A stretch of 64,000 nucleotides of DNA from Paraferrimonas haliotis (GCF_002282895.1 NZ_NRRB01000001.1:186001-250000), one strand, 5' to 3'. Positions 37,110 through 46,853 are shown, counted from the first letter of the stretch. The notes: generated by a model from the letters alone, not told the origin. Program-made: numbers and translations.

Positions 37110-38997
37110 TTTGAATCTCTTCAATTTGCTCTTGTATATCAAACCACTCCAATTCGCTTTCTTCTAGCGCTAGTTTAAACTCGCCTTGTTGTTTCAGCAG
37201 TTCGGTGAGTTTGCTTTTGTTGGCTGCTGAATAGAGTTCTGAATCCGATAGCTGTTGCTCGATGTCGGCCAATTTCGTCTGCAACTGAGCCTGATGCGTC
37301 TCAAGCTTCTTCGCCTTTTGCGTCAGCGGCGATAGCTTCTGTCGAAGTTGCGCTTGTTGGCGTTTTTGCGCTTTTCGATCAACGCTTGGCTTGTCGCTCT
37401 GAGCTCGGGCGTTACTGGCCAGTTCGCGACTTTGGTTAAGCAGCCACTGATGATAGTCGTCTAAGTCGCCATTAAATGGCTGCACTTGACCTTGATCCAC
37501 TAGGTAATAGTCGCTGCAACTGACCTTCAGCAAATGGCGATCGTGGGACACAATAATCATTGCGCCGTCGAAATCTTGCAAGGCCATGGTCAGTGCCGAG
37601 CGCATATCCAGATCCAAATGGTTGGTGGGTTCGTCCAACAACAATAGGTTCGGCTTTTGCCATACGAGTAAAGCCAACACCAGTCTCGCTTTTTCACCGC
37701 CAGAAAAAGGCGCTACCGCTTGTAGGGCTTTGTCACCGCTGAATCCGAATCCCCCTAAATAATCGCGCAACTCTTGCTCGGTTTGATTCTCAGCAAGTCG
37801 TTGTAAATGCGTTAAAGGGCTGTCTTGCAGTGACAACAGCTCCAACTGATGCTGGGCAAAGTAGCCAATGCTTAACCCTTGGCTTGGCTCAAACTCTCCT
37901 TGCATGGGGTGAAGCTCACCACTTAACAGCTTAATAAGGGTCGACTTACCAGCCCCGTTGCGTCCCAGCAAGCCGATGCGAGCGCCCGCCACCAAATTCA
38001 GCTGCACCTTATCTAAAATAGGGGTGTCACCGTAACCCACTTGCACCTGATCCATTTTAACTAATGGCGTCGGCAGCGCAGCGGGTTTCAAAAAGCGCAT
38101 TTTAAAGGGGTTATCCGCTTGCGCCGGAGCTAGCTCAGCCATTTTTTCTAAAGCCTTGAGTCGGCTTTGCGCTTGACGAGCTTTTGAAGCTTTGTAACGA
38201 AACCGATCCACATACGCTTGCATGTGGGCTTTTTGTTTTTGCTGCTTTTCAAATTGGGAGGTTTGCTGAGCTTTGCGTTCTGCTCGCGTTCGTTCAAAAC
38301 GAGAATAGTTACCCTGGTAGCTAACGCATTCATTGTTTTCGATGTGAATGATCTCGCCAATGACGTTGTCGAGAAAATCGCGGTCGTGGCTAATCAGTAC
38401 TAAGGTGCCTTGATACTGCTTTAACCAGCCTTCAAGCCAAAACAGGGTATCTAAATCGAGGTGGTTGGTGGGTTCATCGAGCAGCAGTAAGTCGGAGCGA
38501 CACAACAAGGCTTGAGCCAGGTTTAAACGCATTCGCCAACCACCGGAGAATGACTTTACGCTTTGTTGCTGCATGGCTTCGCTGAACCCTAAACCCGCCA
38601 GCAACTCTGCCGCTCTGGCGTTGATGGCGTAGCCACCAATGGCATCCAGTTGCCCGTGAAGCAGGGCAATGGCTTCACCATTACCGGCAAGCTCTGCATC
38701 GCTTAATTGCTGTTGCAGTGTCCGATATTCGATATCGCCATCAATCACGTAGTCGATGGCAGAGCGACTGAGTGCCGGCGTTTCTTGAGCAACGCTGGCC
38801 ACCTGCCACCCTTTAGGGAAATCGCAATCGCCGCTATCAAGCTGAATCTCCCCTTTTAACAAGGCGAATAGCGAAGACTTTCCGCAGCCATTAGCACCCA
38901 CTAGGCCTACTTTGTGGCCGGGGTAAATGGTGAAGCTGGCGTGGTTAAGCAAAACTCGCCCACCGCGGATGAGTTGAGCTTGATTTAGGGTTATCAT
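37096..38997 (-). CDS. yheS: ABC-F family ATPase YheS
   Basis: A 633-residue soluble protein with two ABC domains and no membrane part, the ABC-F plan of translation factors that act at the ribosomal E site. Walker A motifs are GANGCGKSS (about residue 36) and GRNGAGKST (about 345), with signatures FSGGWRMRL and FSGGEKARL and the inter-domain linker rich in Arg/Lys (FRYKASKARQAQSRLKALEK). A C-terminal coiled coil of about 80 residues follows. The divergent neighbour is yheV, 72 bases away, as in enterics. Confidence 0.95.
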   Translation of the reverse strand: MITLNQAQLIRGGRVLLNHASFTIYPGHKVGLVGANGCGKSSLFALLKGEIQLDSGDCDFPKGWQVASVAQETPALSRSAIDYVIDGDIEYRTLQQQLSDAELAGNGEAIALLHGQLDAIGGYAINARAAELLAGLGFSEAMQQQSVKSFSGGWRMRLNLAQALLCRSDLLLLDEPTNHLDLDTLFWLEGWLKQYQGTLVLISHDRDFLDNVIGEIIHIENNECVSYQGNYSRFERTRAERKAQQTSQFEKQQKQKAHMQAYVDRFRYKASKARQAQSRLKALEKMAELAPAQADNPFKMRFLKPAALPTPLVKMDQVQVGYGDTPILDKVQLNLVAGARIGLLGRNGAGKSTLIKLLSGELHPMQGEFEPSQGLSIGYFAQHQLELLSLQDSPLTHLQRLAENQTEQELRDYLGGFGFSGDKALQAVAPFSGGEKARLVLALLVWQKPNLLLLDEPTNHLDLDMRSALTMALQDFDGAMIIVSHDRHLLKVSCSDYYLVDQGQVQPFNGDLDDYHQWLLNQSRELASNARAQSDKPSVDRKAQKRQQAQLRQKLSPLTQKAKKLETHQAQLQTKLADIEQQLSDSELYSAANKSKLTELLKQQGEFKLALEESELEWFDIQEQIEEIQSAAD

Positions 38998-39069
38998 AGC
39001 GACAAATTACAAATAAAAGATTAGGAGCATAGAATACCAAATAGTTTGTCTTGGGTATTCTAAATTCAC

Positions 39070-39264
39070 ATGAGCAAAAGAAAAAAACGCTTTATAGCGG
39101 GGGCGGTTTGCCCAAAATGCCAAGCCAAAGACAGCATCATGTTGTTTATTCTAGAAGGCATAGAAACCATTGAATGCGCCGATTGCGGTCATACTCAGCA
39201 GCAACTAGAAAGCGAGCAACAATCTAAATCTGGCGATATGATTGGCTTGTTTAAACCGGAATAG
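39070..39264 (+). CDS. yheV: YheV family zinc-ribbon protein
   Basis: A 64-residue protein with two CXXC pairs (CPKC at about 14-17 and CADC at about 37-40) forming a zinc ribbon. This fits the YheV/DUF2387 family of putative metal-binding proteins. The start lacks a strong ribosome binding site. It is a single gene followed by a clear terminator. Function unknown. Confidence 0.9.
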   Translation: MSKRKKRFIAGAVCPKCQAKDSIMLFILEGIETIECADCGHTQQQLESEQQSKSGDMIGLFKPE

Positions 39265-39266
39265 CT

Positions 39267-39292
39267 AAAAAGCCGACCTTGCGGTCGGCTTT
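39267..39292. terminator. bidirectional terminator between yheV and lpoB
   Basis: AAAAAGCCGACC, loop TTGC, GGTCGGCTTT. The T run is better on the minus strand (five T), so it mainly ends the lpoB transcript. Confidence 0.85.
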
Positions 39293-39313
39293 GTGATTTG
39301 ATCTCGACTGAGA

Positions 39314-39907
39314 TTACATGCCCAAAAAGGATTTGGACTTAGTTTTACGAATTTCTTTCTCGTCTTGCCACTCAATCAAGCCGGTTTCTAGATCCATTAA
39401 ACGCATGGTCATTTTGTAGTACACATCGCGGGTTGAACTTTGTTGCTTAACGATGCTAGATAGGTTGCCGTACAGCATGTACTGAGCGCCCACCTGACGA
39501 CCAAAGCTGATGGCTGTGGAAGGGTCCACCATACCTGAGCTGTTTTGGTAATCTAATTGCTTGCGAACCGCATCGACTTTGGTCATGTCTACAAAGCGGA
39601 ACTTACCTGAACGCAGTAACTTAGTGCTGATGCTGTCGGTGATGGACTCAGTATCAATGTGTTCCGAGGTTTTGTTCTTGATACGATCCACGAAAATAAT
39701 GGGGCGATCGTTGGCGGTCATTTCCATTACTGGCGGGAACGTCAGCATGCTGTCCACCATTTTAGCCGCGATGGCTTGTAGATCAGTGGAGCCAAAGTTT
39801 TCATTGACTGTTTCCACTTCACCGGCGTCACCGTATTCAACCTTTGACTGACAAGCACTCAAGCCAAGACCAATCACAATTAACAATAAATACTTCATCT
39901 TTTTCAT
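39314..39907 (-). CDS. lpoB: penicillin-binding protein activator LpoB
   Basis: A 197-residue outer-membrane lipoprotein that reaches through the periplasm to activate the peptidoglycan synthase PBP1B. The signal ends GLSAC, a short linker follows, and the folded domain spans about 55-197 (PIIFVDRIKNKTSEHIDTESI, GAQYMLYGNLSSI). It lacks the long proline-rich linker of the E. coli protein, as is common outside enterics. It lies 18 bases after a COG3014 lipoprotein gene and slyX on the minus strand, a likely operon. Confidence 0.88.
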   Translation of the reverse strand: MKKMKYLLLIVIGLGLSACQSKVEYGDAGEVETVNENFGSTDLQAIAAKMVDSMLTFPPVMEMTANDRPIIFVDRIKNKTSEHIDTESITDSISTKLLRSGKFRFVDMTKVDAVRKQLDYQNSSGMVDPSTAISFGRQVGAQYMLYGNLSSIVKQQSSTRDVYYKMTMRLMDLETGLIEWQDEKEIRKTKSKSFLGM

Positions 39908-39925
39908 AAATTACCTGTCTGCTTG

Positions 39926-41278
39926 TTATAACGTTTTACTGAAAACTCGAAGATGCGAGCCGGTTTGAATCGCCCAAACGAGAGTCGTTTGACCGGATTT
40001 AATTTCAATAGTTTCTGCCAGTTTAGCATTGATTTGCAAGGGGTATGAACCGGCTTCTACGTAACCTTGTGCGATTTGAGCTTGGCTTGGTAAGGTTAAC
40101 CAGCTGCGCAAATCGGCGCGCTCGCTAATGATGTTGAATATTTCCATCGCCACTCCACCCCAAGAATCGTTCTTGCGTTGAGCCCATTGATTGGTTTCGG
40201 CTTTTGCGTAAACTCTGGCCGCCTGTCGCACCAAAATGGCCGGCATTTCTTCAACCAGCGCATTGACCGCTAAATCGTCAATGTCACTGATAGGCTGTGC
40301 TTGCAGGCGGGTGTTGCTGCCAAGGGCGATGTTGGCAGAGGCTGCGTGTTTGTTTCGGTTAGCGTAGGTAGGCATGGAAGCCGTCTGCCACATACCGTCG
40401 ATTCGAAACGGCACCGAAAACTCTTTTTTAGCCGGTACAAAGCCAGTCTCGTAAATTACCACCATGCGGCCTTGACCCGCTTGCATGGTCTTCGCTTCAC
40501 CCCACTTTTGTTTAAACTCCTCGTATTGCTGCATACCGAGTGATCTGGCTAAGCGAACTAACTCTTGTTCAACGTAGCGATTGGGGTAAATTTGGGCGGC
40601 TTTACGATAGTCAATGTAGGCGTCGTTGGGCTCACCGCTTAGTTCGTGTAGCAAGCCGGTGGTGTAATAGCTGTAGGCGTTTAGGAAAGAGCTGGTGGCC
40701 TTTGACGATTTCGACAATCGATTCATCTCAGCGGTGACCGCACCGTTTTCCATTGCCTGCAGCTCAGCGTTGTTTTTTCGGTAGCGAGCTTGCTCCATTT
40801 GTTGCAATTCGTTGGCGCGTCTGACTTCCACTAAAGCGCCTTCCATATCTCCCAACATGAGATAGTTAAAGGCCTGATATTGATGCACTAAAATTCGCTC
40901 AAAGCCCGGGCCACGATAGGGTAGAGCGTTGTCGTTAAGCAGAACGCTCGAGGCATTGGCGGTGAGGTTAGAAGCGCTGATAGTGGCGTCGAAGTCGGCG
41001 CTGTTGTAGGCCCGGATAGCGGCTGCATAATAGCCTTTACTTTGCTCAAAATCGCCATTGAGCTGGGCGATCCGACCGGCTTCTTGAGCGTATAAAATGC
41101 CGTCTTCGCCGTTTATTTTGGCGGATAAGTCCGTAGGCGGTTTGCTTTGCCCTTGGCTCAGCTGTTGTTGGTAGCCTTGCAGTTGCGCAGGATAGGGCAT
41201 AAACAAACTGTTGGTCGCACACCCTGTGAGTAGCAAGGCGAAAACGAGGTAGCTGATGTTTCTTAGCAATTGGCTCAT
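39926..41278 (-). CDS. COG3014-family lipoprotein with TPR-like repeats
   Basis: A 450-residue lipoprotein (signal ending LLTGC). The first half is helical with TPR-like pairs (GDFEQSKGYYAAAIRAYN, LMLGDMEGALVEVRRANELQ, HELSGEPNDAYIDYRKAAQI); the second half is beta-rich (GRMVVIYETGFVPAKKE). This matches the COG3014 family, usually coded beside an LpoB-type lipoprotein. That suggests a shared task in envelope assembly; the actual function is not known. It is placed 3 bases after slyX and 18 before lpoB. Confidence 0.8.
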   Translation of the reverse strand: MSQLLRNISYLVFALLLTGCATNSLFMPYPAQLQGYQQQLSQGQSKPPTDLSAKINGEDGILYAQEAGRIAQLNGDFEQSKGYYAAAIRAYNSADFDATISASNLTANASSVLLNDNALPYRGPGFERILVHQYQAFNYLMLGDMEGALVEVRRANELQQMEQARYRKNNAELQAMENGAVTAEMNRLSKSSKATSSFLNAYSYYTTGLLHELSGEPNDAYIDYRKAAQIYPNRYVEQELVRLARSLGMQQYEEFKQKWGEAKTMQAGQGRMVVIYETGFVPAKKEFSVPFRIDGMWQTASMPTYANRNKHAASANIALGSNTRLQAQPISDIDDLAVNALVEEMPAILVRQAARVYAKAETNQWAQRKNDSWGGVAMEIFNIISERADLRSWLTLPSQAQIAQGYVEAGSYPLQINAKLAETIEIKSGQTTLVWAIQTGSHLRVFSKTL

Positions 41279-41281
41279 GGC

Positions 41282-41500
41282 TTAATAATGTGGTGGTGGC
41301 GTTTCGTCTTGTTCCGACGCCAAGTTAGATGGCGCATGCGCAGCGAGTCGTTTGGCTAGGTACTCAATTTGCACCTGTTGCTTTTGGACCTGCTCGCTTA
41401 ACCGTATAACTTCTTGGTTTAAAGAGTCAATTAATTCGTCTTGAAAAGCTTGGCGGCTTTCGAGCTTTTCCGCCAATAGTTGAACCGATGTTTGTTCCAC
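41282..41500 (-). CDS. slyX: SlyX family coiled-coil protein
   Basis: A 72-residue protein with a coiled coil over residues 8-55 (ESRQAFQDELIDSLNQEVIR) and the family's C-terminal PPPHY. Its function is unknown. It starts the slyX-COG3014-lpoB run and is divergent from an FKBP isomerase gene, as slyX is from fkpA in E. coli, which supports both names. Confidence 0.92.
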   Translation of the reverse strand: MEQTSVQLLAEKLESRQAFQDELIDSLNQEVIRLSEQVQKQQVQIEYLAKRLAAHAPSNLASEQDETPPPHY

Positions 41501-41688
41501 ACATACACCTTAATGTTGGATTCCTCTCGCTATTGTAGCCACTTATGCCATTAAACCGAAAGCTTTTACGCCACTAATTACGTGAGGAGTGCAGATTACT
41601 TGGCGTTTTAAATTACATAATGTAGAGTATTGCCAACCTCTAAAAAGCCACAGTCATTGTGGAAACTGCACTTATTTAAGGAATCTTA

Positions 41689-42444
41689 ATGAAATCTGTA
41701 TTGAAAGTGTCGCTACTCGCGTTAGCGATTGCTGGTGTGAGCGCCTGTAACGATCAATCTAAATCGGCAGATAACGCAGCCGTTGCTGCGGCAAAGATCA
41801 CCACGACTGCTCAAAAAGAATCCTATGCGTTGGGCGTAGTAATGGCTGAGCAACTCAGTCTTAAAGATCTTAAAGAGTTGGGCGTTGAAGTAGATCAAGA
41901 AGCTGTTACTCAAGGCTTTGCCGAAACCTTAGCGGGTAACGGTCAGTTGACGGAAGAAGAGCTACAAAGCGTGATGCGCGAGTTTTCAACCAAAGTGAAT
42001 GAGCTGCAAGCGGCCAAAGAAAACAAAGCGGCTGAAGAAGCTAAGCAAGCGGGCATCGATTATTTAGAAGCCAACAAGGCAAAAGAAGGCGTTCAGGTTA
42101 CAGACTCTGGACTGCAATACGAAGTGCTAACCGCTGCTGACGGTGAAAAGCCAACGGCTGAAGATACGGTTGAAGTGCATTATCGCGGTACCTTGATCGA
42201 TGGTACTGAATTTGACAGCTCATACGGTCGCGGTGAAACGGCTAAATTCCCGCTAAATCGCGTTATTAAAGGCTGGACCGAAGGTGTTCAGTTGATGTCA
42301 GTGGGTTCAAAATACCGCTTCGTTATTCCTCAGGAGCTGGCCTACGGCGCCAATGTTCAGCCGGGCGGAAAAATCCCTCCATACGCGACCTTGGTATTCG
42401 AAGTAGAACTTATTTCAATCGAGAAAGCCGCGACTGCTGAATAA
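41689..42444 (+). CDS. fkpA: FKBP-type peptidyl-prolyl isomerase, FkpA-like, with lipoprotein signal
   Basis: A 251-residue isomerase and chaperone. The N-terminal helical dimer domain spans about 40-125 (SYALGVVMAEQLSLKDL), and the FKBP domain about 135-245, with DTVEVHYRGTLIDGTEFDSS, FPLNRVIKGWTEGVQLM and the closing GGKIPPYATLVFEVELI. The signal ends GVSAC with a lipobox, so unlike soluble E. coli FkpA it is probably membrane-anchored in the periplasm. It is next to slyX on the opposite strand. A terminator follows. Confidence 0.92.
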   Translation: MKSVLKVSLLALAIAGVSACNDQSKSADNAAVAAAKITTTAQKESYALGVVMAEQLSLKDLKELGVEVDQEAVTQGFAETLAGNGQLTEEELQSVMREFSTKVNELQAAKENKAAEEAKQAGIDYLEANKAKEGVQVTDSGLQYEVLTAADGEKPTAEDTVEVHYRGTLIDGTEFDSSYGRGETAKFPLNRVIKGWTEGVQLMSVGSKYRFVIPQELAYGANVQPGGKIPPYATLVFEVELISIEKAATAE

Positions 42445-42462
42445 GCGTCTAGCGGTTACCTG

Positions 42463-42492
42463 AAAAAAGAGCCGACGTTCGGCTCTTTTTTT
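42463..42492 (+). terminator. rho-independent terminator after fkpA
   Basis: AAAAAAGAGCCGA, loop CGT, TCGGCTCTTTTTTT. Confidence 0.92.
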
Positions 42493-42508
42493 ATTGCTAC
42501 GAGGATGT

Positions 42509-42871
42509 ATGGACTATCAGTTTAGACAAGACCCCATCGATGGTCGTGTGATGACCCAGTTGTCAATGGAACAGCAAGTGCTGGGTCATTGGTTTAACGA
42601 TGAACTGGCGCTAAACGCATCGCTGCAACAACAGCTATTACGCATAGACGACTTGAGTGCGCTATCGGATTGGCAGTACATTGGCCGAGAGATAAGCATT
42701 CAAATTGATGACGGTGACGTGTTTGTATGGGTAAACGGCACAGTGGGTGAAGACAGTGAAGAGTATGACGCCGGTTTAAGCTTATATACTGAAGAGTCGC
42801 AAACGCAATTGGGCGTTGAGGACTTTATCAAAGTCCTCAACGCTTGGTTCGCTTTTAAAAACGGTTATTGA
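42509..42871 (+). CDS. yacL: YacL family protein (UPF0231)
   Basis: A 120-residue cytoplasmic protein. MDYQFRQDPIDGRV at the start, VLGHWFNDELALN and the closing GVEDFIKVLNAW are close to E. coli YacL. The function is unknown. The start at 42509 is set by GAGG just upstream and by the conserved MDY beginning; an in-frame TTG lies 15 bases earlier. The gene ends 7 bases inside the convergent narP gene. Confidence 0.9.
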   Translation: MDYQFRQDPIDGRVMTQLSMEQQVLGHWFNDELALNASLQQQLLRIDDLSALSDWQYIGREISIQIDDGDVFVWVNGTVGEDSEEYDAGLSLYTEESQTQLGVEDFIKVLNAWFAFKNGY

Positions 42872-43494
42872 TTGAGGTAGCGTACCGCCATTTCAGTTCG
42901 TGATTTGGCTTCGGCTTTGCGCAGCAAATTCTTAATGTGAACTTTAACCGTGCCTTCACTAATGTGCAGGCTGTCGGATATCGCTCGGTTACTCATGCCT
43001 TCGGCAACGAGCTGTAATATTTGCAACTCGCGAGGGGTTAACTCCATTATCCAGCTGGTATCGGAATCCGGTTGGTTAAGATCCTGCAGGTAAGGGCGTA
43101 ATTGCTCGCTGATGATGGTTTCGCCAAGCATAATTTGCTTAAGCTGAGCGATGAGTTCATCCGGATCCGAATCTTTAAGCAAATAACCATCGGCTCCGGC
43201 GCGAAGCAAGCGAATCACGTCTTGCTTGTTGTCCGATACCGTTAATATGACCACTTTTGAGGTAATGCCGTCGGCTCTAATCGCATTAAGGGTGTCAAGT
43301 CCACTCATGCCCTTCATATTAAGGTCGAGTAACACGATGTCAGGTTCATCTCCGCGCATTGCTGCTAGGGCATCAATGCCCGCGCCAACTTCTCCGAATA
43401 GTTCAAATTCATCTTCTGCTTGCAGAAGTTGGCAAATGCCATTGCGTAATAACGGGTGATCATCTACGACCAATACTGAGTAAGCGAGTGTCAT
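42865..43494 (-). CDS. narP: NarL/NarP-family response regulator
   Basis: A 209-residue response regulator. The receiver domain (1-120) has the acidic pair DDH at 11-13 and phospho-acceptor Asp57 in IVLLDLNMKG. The C-terminal LuxR-type helix-turn-helix (about 145-205) reads ELTPRELQILQLVAEGMSNR. It overlaps its kinase gene by four bases (ATGA). Together with the divergent nrfA this points to nitrate/nitrite control of ammonium-forming respiration. narP is chosen over narL because Shewanella relatives pair it with NarQ; sequence alone does not settle this. Confidence 0.9.
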   Translation of the reverse strand: MTLAYSVLVVDDHPLLRNGICQLLQAEDEFELFGEVGAGIDALAAMRGDEPDIVLLDLNMKGMSGLDTLNAIRADGITSKVVILTVSDNKQDVIRLLRAGADGYLLKDSDPDELIAQLKQIMLGETIISEQLRPYLQDLNQPDSDTSWIMELTPRELQILQLVAEGMSNRAISDSLHISEGTVKVHIKNLLRKAEAKSRTEMAVRYLNQ

Positions 43495-45194
43495 GTGCGC
43501 TCCTTAGCAACTGCTGATGCGGGAAATGTTAAACCGATTGTGGTGCCATGACCAGCACTAGTTTCAATATTAATCTGGCCGTCTAGTCGAGCAGCGCGTT
43601 CTTGCATAATTCCTAAGCCGAAATGGCCTTCTTTGTGGTTAATGTCTGGCATGCCAACACCGTCATCGCTGATGGTAATGGACACAAGCTCAGGTGAAAC
43701 CACTCGGCAACCAATGATTATTTTAGTTGGGTTGGCGTGTTTTATCGCATTAATACACGCTTCTCGGGCTACTTGCAGAATGTGGATGTGTTGAGCGGGC
43801 TGCAAGTAGTGACGCGGAATTTCGTCCTGCAAGGTAATGGGGGCGGTGCAGTCTTTTTGTAAATGCTCCACCATGCTAACCAAGGCGCTGTGCAAATCCG
43901 GCTCATTAATGGTTAACCTAAAGGTGGTGAGTAATTCTCGCAATTGGCGATAAGCGGTGGACACACCTTCCTCGATGGCCACAAGCGGTGTTTGCGCTTT
44001 TTGCGGAATAGGGTCGTCTTTAAAGCCTTTGCGCAGCAAATTGGTTTGAATTTTCAAAAAGGCCAGCACCTGACCCAGCGAGTCGTGCAGCTCCCGCGCA
44101 ATGGTGGCGCGCTCGTCTAACAGTGCATATTGTTGGCGCTCGTCTTCGGACTTTTGAATCAGCAGGGTTCGAGAGATCATGTTGGCGAGTTGTTCAAACA
44201 AGGGCTTCGACAGGCTGCATTGCCCGTATAGGTGCAACTCCCCTACATCGCTGTTGTCGTGACTCAGGGGCAATATTAGACTCGGTTCAACAGCCTTAGG
44301 CCAGCCATTGTGAGCTTCGATGTCTTGCGCCATTAGGTCGTCAAGATGAATGCGAGCGTATTGCACGTATTCGAGTTCGGTGATGGTGGTGAGCGCGGCG
44401 CTTAGGCGGATGTGGATATTCTGATTGCCCCTAAGATCCGTCATGACTTTGTTGGCGATAACCAGCTCTTGGTTAGCCTTCGATAACGCTTCGGTTTTTT
44501 GGTCAACACGAGATTGCAAGTCGCGGTAGAGCTCTTCCATGTCGTTGGCGCTTTGCTGAAAAGCGCCGGCCACTTCGGTTAACTCTGCAAAATGATATTG
44601 TCCCAGTTGTAATTCAAATTCTCGGTTTCGAATGCGCTGAGAAGCAACAACCAAATCATCTAAGGGCGTAGTAAGGTTGCGTTTTGCAAAACGAATCGCC
44701 CAAAACGCCATCGACAGCATGATCAATAACCCCACCGCAAGACTTACCGCCAACATGATCAACTTGCGTTTGGCGTGTTGCTCCATTAGCAGCACCATGT
44801 GATCAATCATATCAACGAATGGAATCAGTTTAGCGGCGTAGGATCGTGAATCCTCTAACAATATGTATTGCTTCATGTTTTGCCACTTATCCACCACCAT
44901 TTGATACTGATCTTCAATTTCCTTAGGGGTGAAGAATCCACCGTGATTGGCCAGCGCATCCGAATATAAGGTTTGTTCAAATTCATTGATCTTTTGCAGG
45001 GCTTGCTGACTGCCTGAATTCGCAAAGAACAACAACCGATAGCTTTGCATTCGCAGCGAGCCTGAGGCGTTGATAACCCGAGCATCCCCTAAACTGTAGG
45101 CGAGGTTAACAATAGAAAAGGTGGATAAGCCTGCGCTAATGACGATGTAAATGAGCATCAGTCGTAGCAGGGTAGTGGTCATTTTAGATTTCAT
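43491..45194 (-). CDS. narQ: nitrate/nitrite sensor histidine kinase, NarQ/NarX type
   Basis: A 567-residue membrane kinase. After a first membrane helix (about 8-30) comes the P-box GDARVINASGSLRMQSYRL (36-54), the nitrate-binding signature of NarX/NarQ. A periplasmic helical bundle, second membrane helix (about 150-175), HAMP, a GAF-like linker and a HisKA_3 kinase domain follow, with phospho-acceptor His370 in ARELHDSLGQ and ATP-binding DDGVGMPD and GHFGLGIMQERA. An upstream ATG (45296) is in frame but adds 34 residues without family likeness, so 45194 is used. It overlaps narP and is divergent from nrfA. Confidence 0.92.
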   Translation of the reverse strand: MKSKMTTTLLRLMLIYIVISAGLSTFSIVNLAYSLGDARVINASGSLRMQSYRLLFFANSGSQQALQKINEFEQTLYSDALANHGGFFTPKEIEDQYQMVVDKWQNMKQYILLEDSRSYAAKLIPFVDMIDHMVLLMEQHAKRKLIMLAVSLAVGLLIMLSMAFWAIRFAKRNLTTPLDDLVVASQRIRNREFELQLGQYHFAELTEVAGAFQQSANDMEELYRDLQSRVDQKTEALSKANQELVIANKVMTDLRGNQNIHIRLSAALTTITELEYVQYARIHLDDLMAQDIEAHNGWPKAVEPSLILPLSHDNSDVGELHLYGQCSLSKPLFEQLANMISRTLLIQKSEDERQQYALLDERATIARELHDSLGQVLAFLKIQTNLLRKGFKDDPIPQKAQTPLVAIEEGVSTAYRQLRELLTTFRLTINEPDLHSALVSMVEHLQKDCTAPITLQDEIPRHYLQPAQHIHILQVAREACINAIKHANPTKIIIGCRVVSPELVSITISDDGVGMPDINHKEGHFGLGIMQERAARLDGQINIETSAGHGTTIGLTFPASAVAKERT

Positions 45195-45281
45195 AGTCGA
45201 CAGGATACCGAAAATATCAAGCGCTTCAATAGTCCTGAAGAAGAACCGGCTGTCACCATTTTTACGGGTACCAATGTTTAC

Positions 45282-45319
45282 TGTGATCTGTATCACTCAA
45301 TTAAATTGATCTGTCGCAA
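45282..45319. promoter_or_regulatory. putative CRP site and FNR-like site before nrfA
   Basis: TGTGATCTGTATCACT (45282-45297) matches the CRP site at 9 of 10 defined positions. TTGATCTGTCGCAA (45306-45319) matches the FNR box TTGAT-N4-ATCAA at 8 of 10. Both lie in the 247-base gap between narQ and nrfA, 123-160 bases before the nrfA start. CRP and FNR-type control of nrf genes is known; the use of these sites is inference. Confidence 0.55.
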
Positions 45320-45441
45320 AAAAAGTGATGCTTATGACTAATTAGGTATACACTTTGTTATTGCGTGTAATACATTTGTTGCATGCATGGTGGAGCATAA
45401 TCACCAGCAGGAAGAGTATTAATAATAATGAGAGAACGTTT

Positions 45442-46833
45442 ATGAAAACATTGCAGCTAACCATGTCGGCATTATTATCAGCAGTGATTTTTGCTGCCGG
45501 TGTCAGTGCCAAGCCGGGCACAGAGCCTCGCAACGAAATGTATGAGAAGAAATTTCCTAAACAGTACAACAGTTGGAAAGCAACCGCAGAAAGTGAAGAA
45601 ATTGTGGATGCGCTTGAAGGCGATCCTAATCTCGTGATCCTTTGGGCCGGTTATGGTTTTGCCAAGGACTACAACAAAGCCCGTGGCCATATGTATGCGG
45701 TCACCGACTTGCGCGAAACATTGCGAACCGGAGCCCCAAAAACTGCTGAAGATGGTCCGATGCCAATGGCATGTTGGAGCTGTAAAAGCCCTGACGTTCC
45801 TCGTTATATTGAAGAAAACGGTGAAAAAGCATACTTCACTGGTAAATGGGCTAAAGGTGGCTCTGAAATTGTGAACACCATTGGTTGCGGCGACTGTCAC
45901 GACAAAGGCTCACCTAAACTGCGTATTTCGCGTCCCTATGCAGACCGAGCTTTCGAAGCCATCGACATGCCGTTTGCAAAAGCGTCACGCAAAGACAAAC
46001 AAACCATGGTGTGTTCTCAGTGTCACGTAGAATACTACTTTGAGAAAACCGCCGATAAAAAAGGCTTTGTTAAGTTCCCATGGGATGGCGGTACGACCGT
46101 TGAAGCCATGGAAGCTTACTACGATGCATTGCAATTTGCTGACTGGACTCATGGATTGTCAAAAGCACCGATGTTAAAAGCGCAGCATCCTGGTTTCGAA
46201 ACTTGGAGAGACGGTATCCACGGCAAAAACAACGTAAGTTGTACTGATTGCCACATGCCTCGTGTTACCGATGAAAACGGTAAAAAATACACGGATCATA
46301 AAGTGGGTAACCCGTTTGATCAGTTCGAGTTTACCTGTGCTCGTTGCCACGACCAAAGCAAAGAAATGCTAGAAGGTGTGATGCAAGCTCGCCACGATGC
46401 GGTAACCGAGATTAAGCTTAAGGCTGAAAAGCAATTAGTGGCAGCGCACTTTGAAGCGGCTGCGGCTTGGAAAGCAGGCGCTACTGACGTGGAAATGAAA
46501 GACATTTTAACCCTAATTCGTCATTCTCAATGGCGTTGGGATTATGCCATTGCCTCGCACGGCGTATCGGCTCACGCGCCAGATGAAGCATTGCGCATCT
46601 TAGGTACCGCGGTAAGTAAAGCCGCCGACGCGCGGGTTAAACTTGCTCACTTATTAGCGAGCAAAGGCCAAGCAGGCCCTGTTAAGTTGCCTGACATTTC
46701 CACTAAAGCCAAAGCACAAGCGGCCTTAGGCATGGATATGAAGAAGATGAACGCAGATAAGCAAGAATTTCTTAAAACAACGGTTAAAGAGTGGGATAAG
46801 AAAGCCGCTGCTCGTGAGGCCAAAATGAAGTAA
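45442..46833 (+). CDS. nrfA: periplasmic pentaheme nitrite reductase (ammonia-forming)
   Basis: A 463-residue cytochrome c552 that reduces nitrite to ammonium with six electrons. The signal peptide ends at about residue 23. The active-site heme motif CWSCK is at 111-115 with its special lysine; four CXXCH follow (CGDCH, CSQCH, CTDCH, CARCH). The start 45442 is set by GAGAG and the signal peptide; an in-frame ATG 87 bases upstream is unlikely. No nrfB-H follow, so the electron donor is coded elsewhere, as in Shewanella, where CymA serves. The CXXCK heme also needs a special heme lyase (NrfE-type) not seen here. Divergent from narQ. Confidence 0.97.
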   Translation: MKTLQLTMSALLSAVIFAAGVSAKPGTEPRNEMYEKKFPKQYNSWKATAESEEIVDALEGDPNLVILWAGYGFAKDYNKARGHMYAVTDLRETLRTGAPKTAEDGPMPMACWSCKSPDVPRYIEENGEKAYFTGKWAKGGSEIVNTIGCGDCHDKGSPKLRISRPYADRAFEAIDMPFAKASRKDKQTMVCSQCHVEYYFEKTADKKGFVKFPWDGGTTVEAMEAYYDALQFADWTHGLSKAPMLKAQHPGFETWRDGIHGKNNVSCTDCHMPRVTDENGKKYTDHKVGNPFDQFEFTCARCHDQSKEMLEGVMQARHDAVTEIKLKAEKQLVAAHFEAAAAWKAGATDVEMKDILTLIRHSQWRWDYAIASHGVSAHAPDEALRILGTAVSKAADARVKLAHLLASKGQAGPVKLPDISTKAKAQAALGMDMKKMNADKQEFLKTTVKEWDKKAAAREAKMK

Positions 46834-46853
46834 TTGGCGGTTACGGTATAGAG

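Noticed and set aside
45241..45360. NarP/NarL heptamers (TACYYMT) before nrfA
   Set aside because: Several 6-of-7 matches exist (such as TACCAAT at 45269), but none forms the required 7-2-7 inverted pair.
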